From the NCBI GenBank assembly GCA_001768325.1, contig MENQ01000030.1:1-64000 (forward strand): a stretch of 64,000 nt of DNA. The letters are read 5' to 3'. A program made the translations under genes and the position numbers. Source of the stretch: Bacteroidetes bacterium GWC2_46_850 (GTDB taxonomy: Bacteria; Bacteroidota; Bacteroidia; Bacteroidales; Dysgonomonadaceae). The notes beneath the pieces were generated by a model, which was not told where the DNA came from, did not search any database, and was given only the letters and a program-made list of their open reading frames with translations. Of the stretch, positions 43,597 to 52,127 are shown in pieces (the stretch's first letter is position 1; the number at the start of each line of letters is the position of its first letter).

Positions 43597-45285
43597 TCAA
43601 TCGAACAGGTCTGAAACGGTGATCTCTTTATCGCCAAACTCGTAGGGCACAGGTTCGTTATTCAGCAGCGAGTTCCGTCCACGGTCCACGTCGGATATAG
43701 GCAGGTGCAGGTTGGCCGCGGTAGCGGTGGCAACCCCCGTTCCTTCCCCGGTAATGGCGTATTGCGACTCTTCCGTCTCGTCCCATTCGTAGCCGGCGTT
43801 TCTATCCTGGTTGTTCAGGTAGTTCACCACTTCCTGTTGCCTGTAGTAAGCCCTGCGTACAAGGTCGTACCAGTATTGTCCTTCGAGTGCCAGCTCGATG
43901 CGGCGCTCGTAGCGGATATCTTCGTAGGTGATCGATTCCAGTGTGGGCATCCCGGCTCGTTGCCGCACCCTGTTAAAGTAGGTGAGCGCGGTGGCGTCGC
44001 TTGTGGAAGCATTGTTTCCAAGGATCGCTTCGGCGAGATTCAGATACACTTCTGCCAAACGCATCATGTAGGTGTTCAGGCCGCTGCTTTGCTGATAACT
44101 CTGTCCGTTATCATCCAGCTTGCCGATCACATATTTTTTGATATTGCATTTCTCCGCGTAACCGGTCTCGGTTTCGTTATAGATATAGCCTCCATTTTTT
44201 ACGTTCAGGTCGGGATACACGGCTCCCACCGTGGCAATCGTGTGGTGACGGCGTATCCGGTCTCTCCGGTCGTACGCTCGCACGAGGTCATACGAGGCAT
44301 ACGTAGCATTTCCCCAGTTGGTTTCGCCCACCATGGTAGACCAGGCGAAGAAGGCCGGCATGGGATTATTACCACCCCAGCCAATGGCGTCGGTGCTTCC
44401 CCGTAGCCACTGCAGCTGGAATATCGATTCACTGTTGTTGTTGGTGGTAGCCACCGCGAAGAGGTCGCCGTAGTTCGCTAACAAGGAGTAAGGTCCCTCC
44501 TCTATGGTCTTCAGGGCTGCCGAACGTGCCAGGCTGAGGTAGTAGGTGTTGCGTGTTCCGCGGTTGAAGTCTGTAGCCACATTGGAACCATTGTATTCGC
44601 CCTCGGTGGTGAGACCGGCCATGGACAGGTAGACGCGCGACAGCATGCCATAGGCACTGTAACAGGTAACCCGTCCCACGTTGGCGGCGGTACGTGACAG
44701 GTTGGCTGCCGCATATTCGAGATCCCGTACAGCAAACTCGATCACGTCGATGCCCCGGTTTGCTGGGACGACCGAGTTTTTGACCTGCTCGGCGGTGTTC
44801 TCGTAGATGATGCCTTTGCCCCAGAGCGAGGCGATGTACCAGTAGGCTACTCCCCGCATGAACCGGGCTTCGGCAAACGCTTGTACCTTGGCTGCTTCGG
44901 TCACCTGGGGGCCTGCATACTGCTTGATGTTGTTGATGGCGTAGTTTGATTGTGCCACCACCGAGTAGAGCGATCCCCATGCTTCTTCCAGCCCTTCGCT
45001 GAGGGCGGTTTCGGTGAAGTTGGTGTAGGGATAGATATAGGGCGACCAGCGGGCGGTGATGTTGTTACCCCTGCCGTCTCCCATTCCATAATAAAACTTC
45101 TCGTTAAAGCTGTACCACACGTAGTTATACAGAGGGGCGGTAGCTGCCTCCACGGCCTTGTCGCTGTCGAAGAACGTCTCCTGGTTCGCGTTTGTGGTGT
45201 TGTCGTGGGTTAGGAAATCTTCGCATGCAGTGGTGAATGCCAGGAGGCTACCCAGCACCGCTATGATTGTTGCTTTATGTTTCAT
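43597..45285 (-). CDS. SusD/RagB-family nutrient-binding lipoprotein (second operon)
   Basis: A lipoprotein signal (GSLLAFTTACEDFL) leads into the SusD helical scaffold with EAWGSLYSVVAQSNYAINNI, ARFMRGVAYWYIASLWGKG and a C-terminal RIELALEGQYWYDLVRRAYY segment. I use the ATG at 45285, which opens directly into the signal peptide (MKHKATIIAVL); an ATG four codons upstream (45297) is also possible. Length is about 562 residues. It directly follows its SusC partner and precedes the surface glycan-binding protein. Confidence 0.95.
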   Translation of the reverse strand: MKHKATIIAVLGSLLAFTTACEDFLTHDNTTNANQETFFDSDKAVEAATAPLYNYVWYSFNEKFYYGMGDGRGNNITARWSPYIYPYTNFTETALSEGLEEAWGSLYSVVAQSNYAINNIKQYAGPQVTEAAKVQAFAEARFMRGVAYWYIASLWGKGIIYENTAEQVKNSVVPANRGIDVIEFAVRDLEYAAANLSRTAANVGRVTCYSAYGMLSRVYLSMAGLTTEGEYNGSNVATDFNRGTRNTYYLSLARSAALKTIEEGPYSLLANYGDLFAVATTNNNSESIFQLQWLRGSTDAIGWGGNNPMPAFFAWSTMVGETNWGNATYASYDLVRAYDRRDRIRRHHTIATVGAVYPDLNVKNGGYIYNETETGYAEKCNIKKYVIGKLDDNGQSYQQSSGLNTYMMRLAEVYLNLAEAILGNNASTSDATALTYFNRVRQRAGMPTLESITYEDIRYERRIELALEGQYWYDLVRRAYYRQQEVVNYLNNQDRNAGYEWDETEESQYAITGEGTGVATATAANLHLPISDVDRGRNSLLNNEPVPYEFGDKEITVSDLFD

Positions 45286-45304
45286 TGTATAATCCATTTT
45301 TTAA

Positions 45305-48300
45305 TTAAAAAGAGACGTTCAATCCAACGGTATAGATCCGGGGTGAAGGATAGCGACCGTAGTCTACCCCGTTCATCAACGCATCGCCATACATGGCGCC
45401 AATCTCGGGGTCTAACCCCTTGTATTTGGTCCAGGTGTACAGGTTTTGGATGTTGGCATATATTCTCACGTTATCCAGGTAGATCTTGCTGATCCATCCT
45501 TTCGGCAGTGTGTATCCTACCGATATGTTCTGCAGTCGCAGGAACGACGCGTCCTCGATGAGCAGGTTGCTCACCCGCGTGTAGTTGTTGTTGGCATCCG
45601 ATTCCTGGAGAGCGGGCATGGTGGGGGAGCCCCCGACGACATGCAGGTTGCGGTAGTCGTTTGCCGGCCCGTTGGGATCAATCATTTCCACTTTCGCGTA
45701 ATCGAGCGACGAGCGGAGGATGTTGGCGTTCGACCTCGGGTCTTCGATGCGGAACCGGGCGAGGTTCAGTGCCTGGTTTCCGTAGGATCCCGAGAAGAAG
45801 ATTGTCAGGTCGAGGCCCTTGTAGGAAAACGTGTTTCCGATACCGTAGGTAAATTTGGGCTCCGGATTCCCGATAAAGGTGGCATCTTCGTTGTTGATCA
45901 GCCCGTCACCATTGCGATCCTCGAAGATATAGTCACCAATCCAGGTGCTGTTTTCTGCGATGGAGTTTCCTTCCGGGATGGCTACCTGCTTCACATTTCC
46001 TTCCCCGTCCTTATAATAGAAGTCGGTAGGCTCATCGAACCGTCCGATCACCTTGTATCCCCAGAACTGTCCGATGGGTTCGCCCACGGTTGTTTTGGTA
46101 ACAATGTAATTGGTCGACCCGGGCTGATAGGTTTTCTCAATCGAGGAGTTGTCGGTATCCAGCTCCAGAACTTTGTTGCGGTTGAGGGAATAGACCAGGT
46201 TGGTGGTCCATTGAAAATCTCTGTTCGTGATGTTGGTGGTGTTCAGCGTGAGCTCGATCCCCTTATTCTCGAGTGAGCCGATGTTGCCCCACGGGTTCGC
46301 TGCCGCTCCTTGTCCGCTGGAGCCCAGATATGCCGGCAGCGGAAGCTGGAGGAGCAAGTTTTTGGTCTCTTTGTAGTAGACGTCGCCAATGAACTCTACC
46401 CGGTTGTTGAATAGCCCGAGGTCGATCCCCAAGTTATAGGAATAGGTGGTCTCCCAGGTTAGGTCGGGATTGGCCGTGTTGCCGGTCAATACGCCCGTGC
46501 CCCAAGGTGTGGTCCTGAACGAGAGCAGTGCCATATAGGCATAGTCGTTCACGTTCTGGTTACCGGTTGCTCCCCAGCCGAAACGAAACTTCATGTTGTC
46601 GATGGTGGAGTTGTCGACCAGGAACGACTCCTGCGATGTACGCCAGGCTAACGCCAGCGAGGGGAACCAACCCCATTTGTTTCCGGTGGCGAATTTTGAA
46701 GAACCATCCCGGCGCAGGGTAGCCGTCGCCAGGTAACGCTCGTCGTATGAGTAGAATGCGCGTCCGAAACCTGAGGCGATGGAGTTAGATATCCGTGAAC
46801 CGGTAGCAGTTGAGGTGGTGATATCACCCGCGCTCAGGTCTGGGGTGGTGTTTGTCAGGAACCCCGTAACTGTACCGTTCTGTGTCTCCCAGTCGGCTTG
46901 TGACATCTCTTGACCAAGCATCAGGTTGATTGCGTGCACATCATTGACCCGGGCATCGTAGGTGAGGATGTTGCGCCACGACCAGTACTTGGAGTCGGTC
47001 TTTGTCCATCTTGAAGTACGTGTATCACTCGTTTTGATTCCGAACTGGTAATCGGGCTGGTAATAGTAAAACTTATTGAAATTGAAGTCATTCGAGAGTT
47101 CGCTCCGGTAGGTTAGCCCTTTCGTTATGGTTGCCTCCAGGTAAGTATTGAACCGGAAGTTTGTTTTGATGTTGTTGTTCGTCCGGATGGAAGTGAGCCC
47201 CACGGGGTTGTCCGGCATCCACACATCATCGGGTCCGTCATAAGAACCGTCGGGCGAGGTAACCGCGACCGTTGGCTGCTGTAGCAGCGCGCTCATGATG
47301 GTGTTGTTGTCGGTGCCCACATCTTGTCTCGATTCGGCAAACGAGAAGTTGACACCGCCGCGCAGCCACGATTTGATGTGGGTGTCCACGTTAGCACGCA
47401 GGGAGAGGCGCCTGAACCCGGATCCGAGCGCTATCCCCTCCTGGTTGAGATAACCCCCGCTGATGGCGTAGGTGGTCATCTCGTTTCCACCGCTTACCGA
47501 GAGATTATGGCTTGTCATCAGTGCTTTACGGAACAGTTCGTCTTGCCAGTTGGTGCCTTCTCCCAGCAGGTCAGGACGGACGAAGGCGCTGCTTTTGTTC
47601 ACCAGTCCCAGTTCTGCCCGTTCGTTGTGATGCGTGGCATACTCCCTCAGGTTCAGCATGTCGAGTTGACTGGGCATCTCTTGCCAGCCGGTGTAGCCGT
47701 CGTAGGTGACAATTGCTTCGCCTTTGCTGCCCCGTTTGGTGGTGATCATGATTACACCATTGGAGGCTCGGGCACCATAGATGGCACTCGCAGAGGCATC
47801 CTTCAAGATATCCATCGATACGATATCCGACGGGTTGATGCTGGATAGCGGGTTGCTCGACTCGCTGTTGGTGGATGAATCCACAATCACGCCATCAATC
47901 ACGAAAATGGGTTGATTTGTCGCGTTAAGGGAGTTTATCCCCCGGATACGAATGGCCGAGCTGGCACCCGGTGTTCCCGAGTTGGCCTGTATCTGGACTC
48001 CTGCTGCGCGTCCCTGAAGTACCTGGTCGATGGAGGTAGGCACCGATCGTTTGATGGCTGCATCGGTTACCGAGACAACCGCACCGGTTAAGTCACTGCG
48101 GCGCATTTGTCCGTATCCTACCACCACCACTTCTTCCAGTAGTTCGGTGTCTTCATGCAACACTACCCGGAGGGAGGTGCGGCCGTTCAATGCAATACTT
48201 TGTGTGCGCATGCCCACATAGGAAACCTCAAGGGTGGCACCCCCAGGCACATTGGGTAAGGAGAAATTACCGTTCATATCGGTAACCGTGCCGACGGATG

Positions 48301-48457
48301 TACCCGTCACCTGCACTGTTACCCCGATCAACGGCTCTCCCGTGGCATCAGAAACCGTGCCCGTGACGGTCACGTTCTGAGAGAACAAACTCAGGGAAAC
48401 TGCTCCCACTAAAGTGAGACAAAATCCCCTCAACAGATTCGAAATTTTTCTTTTCAT
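45305..48457 (-). CDS. SusC/RagA-family TonB-dependent oligosaccharide transporter (second operon)
   Basis: 1050 residues: signal peptide, carboxypeptidase-regulatory-like domain (about 28-105), EEVVVVGYGQ (about 108-117), plug domain with MDILKDASASAIYGARASNGVIMITT, and a barrel ending in YTVGLNVSF. It should import xylan fragments made by the split GH10. The N-terminal 120 residues and the leader are strongly similar to the first SusC, while the barrels differ, consistent with two transporters of related but different size or decoration preference. It is first in its operon, behind two LacI-type operators. Confidence 0.97.
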   Translation of the reverse strand: MKRKISNLLRGFCLTLVGAVSLSLFSQNVTVTGTVSDATGEPLIGVTVQVTGTSVGTVTDMNGNFSLPNVPGGATLEVSYVGMRTQSIALNGRTSLRVVLHEDTELLEEVVVVGYGQMRRSDLTGAVVSVTDAAIKRSVPTSIDQVLQGRAAGVQIQANSGTPGASSAIRIRGINSLNATNQPIFVIDGVIVDSSTNSESSNPLSSINPSDIVSMDILKDASASAIYGARASNGVIMITTKRGSKGEAIVTYDGYTGWQEMPSQLDMLNLREYATHHNERAELGLVNKSSAFVRPDLLGEGTNWQDELFRKALMTSHNLSVSGGNEMTTYAISGGYLNQEGIALGSGFRRLSLRANVDTHIKSWLRGGVNFSFAESRQDVGTDNNTIMSALLQQPTVAVTSPDGSYDGPDDVWMPDNPVGLTSIRTNNNIKTNFRFNTYLEATITKGLTYRSELSNDFNFNKFYYYQPDYQFGIKTSDTRTSRWTKTDSKYWSWRNILTYDARVNDVHAINLMLGQEMSQADWETQNGTVTGFLTNTTPDLSAGDITTSTATGSRISNSIASGFGRAFYSYDERYLATATLRRDGSSKFATGNKWGWFPSLALAWRTSQESFLVDNSTIDNMKFRFGWGATGNQNVNDYAYMALLSFRTTPWGTGVLTGNTANPDLTWETTYSYNLGIDLGLFNNRVEFIGDVYYKETKNLLLQLPLPAYLGSSGQGAAANPWGNIGSLENKGIELTLNTTNITNRDFQWTTNLVYSLNRNKVLELDTDNSSIEKTYQPGSTNYIVTKTTVGEPIGQFWGYKVIGRFDEPTDFYYKDGEGNVKQVAIPEGNSIAENSTWIGDYIFEDRNGDGLINNEDATFIGNPEPKFTYGIGNTFSYKGLDLTIFFSGSYGNQALNLARFRIEDPRSNANILRSSLDYAKVEMIDPNGPANDYRNLHVVGGSPTMPALQESDANNNYTRVSNLLIEDASFLRLQNISVGYTLPKGWISKIYLDNVRIYANIQNLYTWTKYKGLDPEIGAMYGDALMNGVDYGRYPSPRIYTVGLNVSF

Positions 48458-48565
48458 TCCCGGATTTATTTAGATTAATAAGTTCTCTTGTCAGCAAGAT
48501 CAATCGTTTAAGCGCTTACCGTGGTTTCCCTGATTTAGTGAATATTCATTTGCGTTTTTTTATCA

Positions 48566-48579
48566 TGTGGACGTACACA
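48566..48579. promoter_or_regulatory. LacI-type operator
   Basis: TGTGGACGTACACA, a palindrome with one mismatched pair and a central CG. It is the same sequence as the site 63 bases upstream and differs by one base from each of the two sites before the first susC. Confidence 0.7.
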
Positions 48580-48597
48580 GTTTAATTATTATGAAAT

Positions 48598-48630
48598 CAT
48601 TGCTTTATCGCTTATGGTGATAAAGCAATG
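48598..48630. promoter_or_regulatory. 12-bp inverted repeat between the two operators
   Basis: CATTGCTTTATC and GATAAAGCAATG form perfect arms around a 9-base loop. The outer arm shares its last two bases with the operator at 48629-48642. It could fold in the leader RNA or be a further protein site; no U tract follows. Confidence 0.6.
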
Positions 48631-48642
48631 TGGACGTACACA
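48629..48642. promoter_or_regulatory. LacI-type operator
   Basis: A second copy of TGTGGACGTACACA, 42 bases downstream of the -7 box at 48685. The comparable distance before the first susC is 33 bases, so both promoters have an operator just after the start of transcription. Confidence 0.72.
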
Positions 48643-48684
48643 AATTCATTGACCAACTCAATGCACTTTATAAAAAAGATAGTA

Positions 48685-48692
48685 CAAAGGTA
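48685..48692 (-). promoter_or_regulatory. -7 box of the second susC operon
   Basis: On the minus strand TACCTTTG matches TAnnTTTG exactly. A weak TTTA lies upstream at non-standard spacing; no good -33 element is visible. Confidence 0.5.
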
Positions 48693-48798
48693 TGTTATAT
48701 TTTTTAAATTAAACGTATAAATTTCGAAAATTAACGATTTAAAAAACATAAAAAACCATATAGATAAAATATATAACCTTATTTATACCGTTTCTCAG

Positions 48799-50880
48799 TT
48801 ATTTTGTGTTTATTTTCCAGACCAGCACGCCGGCGGTGGGAATCTTTGCATGTCCGATCCGTATTTCTGTCGCCTCCGGCAGTTCCATCTCGAATGCGGT
48901 ATCTCCATAATTCACGGCTATACCCAGCCCGTCACGGTATTCTACCAACACGCCGGGGGGGTAGTTTTCCACGGGTATATGCAACCGGTCAAATACTTTT
49001 GAAAGCACGGCTTTTTCCAGAAGGCCTTCATGGCTGTCGGCTCCCACATAGGTAACACTTCCTTTCTGATGCTGATGAAAGCTCACAGCTGTCTTTCCGG
49101 TATAGAAGTCGCCGCTGTATGTCGCCCAGCTCTCGGTATCATCAGCAGGCTTCAACACATCTCCCCAGCTGCTCCAGGCATAGGGTCTCCCCTCCATCAT
49201 CACCGTGTCGGCTGCATGTGCACGGAGCAGGTCATAGAATTCTATTTCACCACCAATTAGTCCGTAGATGGGCTCCGCATGCCTTGCCTCCCAGAGATGG
49301 CCCATTTCATTCTGATGTCCTGTGCGACACGACATGACAAGGTTTCCTCCATTTTCAACATATCGGGTCAATTTATCCACCAACTCGAGGCTCATCTGCT
49401 GGTATGCGGGTATGACGATGAGCGGATAATCTGAGAAATCCATCTTTTCACGGATAAAATCTACCGGCGCACCGAATGATTTGAGTGCCTTATAATACTT
49501 CAGCACGTGCTGTTCGGTATCCCAGAGGGTAGTTTGTTTATTCTGGTTGATGGCCACGGTATTGTCCGGGTCGTAGAGGATGGCGGTTTTCCTCTCACGG
49601 TATGTTGTCGGCACTTCTCCCGGTAGAGCATGTCGGCGTAACAGATTTATTTCACCGATAAATTGCTGAAACTCCAATCCTCCCGGGGTCGGGGTTACCC
49701 CATCGGTGCCAACAATGCCGTAATGATACTGTTCATAACCGTATATGGGAGCACGGAACCGGTAGGTGCAGGTGAATCTGCTACCACCCGCAAAGACATG
49801 CCACAACCAGAGACGTACTGCACCCGGGAGCGGTTGGGAATTGATGGTGCCCCAGTTTACCTGCCCGGGCTGCAGCTCCATCACGCCATAAATAGGTGAG
49901 AGGGGCCTGAAGTAGTCGTTTGCCATGGCAATGCGGGAATATTCACCCACCCGGTATCCTTTCTTTCCAATCCCTTCGTGCTCACCGTACACCATATAGC
50001 GGGTGTAGGTAATAAAATCAAGTTCTTTGTTCGCACCAATGAAGCGGGCGTCATACATGGGAATGAAGTTGGTGGTGATCCACTGATCAGGACTGGTGTG
50101 ACGGCGGAGTACCCGTGCCTGCTCATCCAGAAACGTGGCTGTCTCCTCATCGCAGAAACGACTGTGGTCGAGCCGCTGATAGAGGTTCATGCCCCACTGT
50201 GTATGTTTGGGAAGATTGATTTCCGAAAAATCGCTGTAGGTGCCACTCCAGAAATTGGTGCCCCAGGCCCTGTTTAAAGCTTCAATTGTATTGTATTTCT
50301 CTTTCAGCCATCGACGAAACCGTTTTTGGGCATCTTCCCCATAATCCACTGTTGAGTGGGGCTCATTGTCGAGCTGCCACCCTATAACCCGTGTGTCGTT
50401 CCCGTAACGTTTGGCCAGTACCTCGATCATGCTCAATGCGTAAGATCGATAAAACTCATTCGAAAAGGAGGCGTGCTGCCGGGAGCCATGGTCATAACGG
50501 GTGCCATCTTCCCGGGTGATCAGGATATCGGGATGTTCGCGTACAAGCCAGACAGGAGGCGTCGCTGTTGAAGTACACAAGATCACCTTCAGATTGTGTT
50601 TTGCCGCCAGTGCGATTGCCCTGTCCAGCCAGTCGAAGTGGTAGACTCCCTCTTCGGGCTCCAGCTGTGCCCAGGCAAACTCTGCAAAGTGGGTAAACTC
50701 GAATCCCATTGCTGCCATTTTCTGCAGATCCCTGTCCCACTGCGACTCATCCCAATGTTCGGGATAGTAGTATGCACCCACGGAAGTGAGTTGGTCTGCC
50801 GGGAAGTAATTCTCTCCATCTTGCGCAAAGGCCTGGAGCGTCACGAGCAAGGGAATAACGAACGTAAAGATCGGTTTCAT
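48799..50880 (-). CDS. GH42 beta-galactosidase
   Basis: 693 residues with a signal peptide (IPLLVTLQAFAQ), so exported, unlike many cytoplasmic GH42. The GH42 start is GAYYYPEHWDESQWDRDLQKM, with FAEFAWAQLEPEEG, the acid/base Glu in WQLDNEPHSTVDYG and the nucleophile Glu in YGVMELQPGQVNWG. A trimerisation-type domain and small C-terminal beta domain follow. It would release terminal beta-galactose, or beta-linked arabinose-like sugars, from side chains. It is divergent from the LacI genes and has its own promoter, with an inverted repeat at the likely transcription start. Confidence 0.92.
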   Translation of the reverse strand: MKPIFTFVIPLLVTLQAFAQDGENYFPADQLTSVGAYYYPEHWDESQWDRDLQKMAAMGFEFTHFAEFAWAQLEPEEGVYHFDWLDRAIALAAKHNLKVILCTSTATPPVWLVREHPDILITREDGTRYDHGSRQHASFSNEFYRSYALSMIEVLAKRYGNDTRVIGWQLDNEPHSTVDYGEDAQKRFRRWLKEKYNTIEALNRAWGTNFWSGTYSDFSEINLPKHTQWGMNLYQRLDHSRFCDEETATFLDEQARVLRRHTSPDQWITTNFIPMYDARFIGANKELDFITYTRYMVYGEHEGIGKKGYRVGEYSRIAMANDYFRPLSPIYGVMELQPGQVNWGTINSQPLPGAVRLWLWHVFAGGSRFTCTYRFRAPIYGYEQYHYGIVGTDGVTPTPGGLEFQQFIGEINLLRRHALPGEVPTTYRERKTAILYDPDNTVAINQNKQTTLWDTEQHVLKYYKALKSFGAPVDFIREKMDFSDYPLIVIPAYQQMSLELVDKLTRYVENGGNLVMSCRTGHQNEMGHLWEARHAEPIYGLIGGEIEFYDLLRAHAADTVMMEGRPYAWSSWGDVLKPADDTESWATYSGDFYTGKTAVSFHQHQKGSVTYVGADSHEGLLEKAVLSKVFDRLHIPVENYPPGVLVEYRDGLGIAVNYGDTAFEMELPEATEIRIGHAKIPTAGVLVWKINTK

Positions 50881-50913
50881 ATGTCGTTGGTATTAATTAT
50901 GCTCATTTCAACG

Positions 50914-50930
50914 CGGATAATTTCTATCCG
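50914..50930. promoter_or_regulatory. inverted repeat at the GH42 transcription start (possible operator)
   Basis: CGGATA and TATCCG are separated by 5 bases. The site sits just downstream of the minus-strand -7 box at 50937-50944. It differs from the TGTGnACGTnCACA operators, so it may bind another regulator or none. Confidence 0.4.
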
Positions 50931-50936
50931 AAGAGG

Positions 50937-50968
50937 CAAATATAGCTGAAATAATAATATTGTGGAAA
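50937..50968 (-). promoter_or_regulatory. GH42 promoter
   Basis: TATATTTG (50937-50944, minus strand) matches TAnnTTTG, with TTTC at 50965-50968 in the -33 position after 20 bases. Confidence 0.45.
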
Positions 50969-50991
50969 TAGAAAAAAAAATTGTTACTTTG
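50959..50991 (+). promoter_or_regulatory. promoter of the tandem lacI genes
   Basis: TTACTTTG (50984-50991) fits the -7 consensus except at one base, and ATTG (50959-50962) lies 21 bases upstream. It overlaps the GH42 promoter on the other strand, so the two may compete. Confidence 0.4.
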
Positions 50992-51030
50992 CAGAATAGA
51001 CATTCAATCAAAATCTATAACGTTTACGGA

Positions 51031-52098
51031 ATGCAACAAAAGATTCGCATCAAGGATATCGCGGAGATGGCAGGTGTTTCTCCCGGCACGGTCGATCGAA
51101 TACTCCACAACAGGGGAAATGTGTCGGAGGCTGCCCGTACAGCCGTGGAGGAGGTCTTGAAGAAAGTGAATTACAAGCCGAATATCCACATCTCCGGATT
51201 ATCTTTGAAGCGGAAATATAAAGTGGTCATCACCACGCCCGGTGTAACAGAAGGTGAGTATTGGGAGAGTATCCATTTCGGGATTCAGCATGCGCTCGAG
51301 GAATACGAGAATATCCGCATCAAGTGTCAGGTGCATACGTATAATGAATTTGATGTCTATTCCTGCAGGGAGGTGTATGACCGGATTTTGCAGATTGATG
51401 CCGATGGCGTCATCATCGGCTTGACTTTCAAGGAAGAGACGCTCAGGCTCACCAAAAAGCTCGAGGAGAAGGGAATACCGTACATATTCGTGGATTCAAC
51501 CATGGAAAATGCATCCCCCCTGGCATTTTTTACCTCCGATCACTACCGATGTGGTTATCTGATGGCCAAGCTGATCACATCCATTATCCCCCGGAACAGT
51601 GACATTGGCATTTCCCATGCGGTAAGAATCGGCGACGAAAGTGCAAATACCAGTATATTGCGTCAGCATGGCTTTAACGACTATCTCTCGGAGAAGAAAA
51701 AAACAAATAAGATGCAACGAATCCCATATTCCACCATGGAACCTGAGAAGAATGATGCGTGGGTGAAAGAATTGTTTCATGATCAGCACAATATTGGTGG
51801 GGTGGTTTTCTTTAATTCCCGGGGAGGGCTGCTTGCCGATTGCTTTGCCCGAAACGGAATCAACAACATCCCTTTAATAGGCGTTGATCTCACGGTTTCC
51901 AACGTCAGGGGATTAAAAAGCGGGTATATCGATTTCCTGATCGGCCAGGAGCCTGAACATCAGGGGTTTCTTGCCATGAAGACCCTGATTGAATATCTGG
52001 TTTACAGAAGGCCTGTCAAGGTGCAGAACTATGTACAGCTCGATATTCTGACAAAGGAAATTATCGATTATTACGACCAGTTTAATTATTTATCCTGA
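51031..52098 (+). CDS. LacI-family transcriptional regulator, copy 1
   Basis: 355 residues. The N-terminal helix-turn-helix (IRIKDIAEMAGVSPGTVDRILHNRGNVSE, about 5-33) and hinge (NYKPNIHISGLSLKRK) lead into a periplasmic-binding-protein-type effector domain (about 62-330). I chose the ATG at 51031: it starts right at the DNA-binding domain and gives the same length as the paralogue. The open frame to 50962 would add 23 unlikely residues inside the promoter. It shares about 75% identity with the next gene by hand alignment. It probably senses a sugar or uronide and represses the susC operons at TGTGnACGTnCACA sites; that link is inferred. Confidence 0.9.
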   Translation: MQQKIRIKDIAEMAGVSPGTVDRILHNRGNVSEAARTAVEEVLKKVNYKPNIHISGLSLKRKYKVVITTPGVTEGEYWESIHFGIQHALEEYENIRIKCQVHTYNEFDVYSCREVYDRILQIDADGVIIGLTFKEETLRLTKKLEEKGIPYIFVDSTMENASPLAFFTSDHYRCGYLMAKLITSIIPRNSDIGISHAVRIGDESANTSILRQHGFNDYLSEKKKTNKMQRIPYSTMEPEKNDAWVKELFHDQHNIGGVVFFNSRGGLLADCFARNGINNIPLIGVDLTVSNVRGLKSGYIDFLIGQEPEHQGFLAMKTLIEYLVYRRPVKVQNYVQLDILTKEIIDYYDQFNYLS

Positions 52099-52127
52099 AA
52101 AGGAGAACCGCTTTAAATTACCGGATT

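Larger units (their letters stand above)
48458..48798 (-). promoter_or_regulatory. control region of the second susC operon
   Basis: A 341-base gap with no believable gene. It holds a TAnnTTTG box (48685-48692), two near-identical palindromes (48629-48642 and 48566-48579), a 12-bp inverted repeat between them (48598-48630), and a leader whose end matches that of the first susC. The part beyond the promoter towards GH42 is AT-rich with nothing I recognise. Confidence 0.7.
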
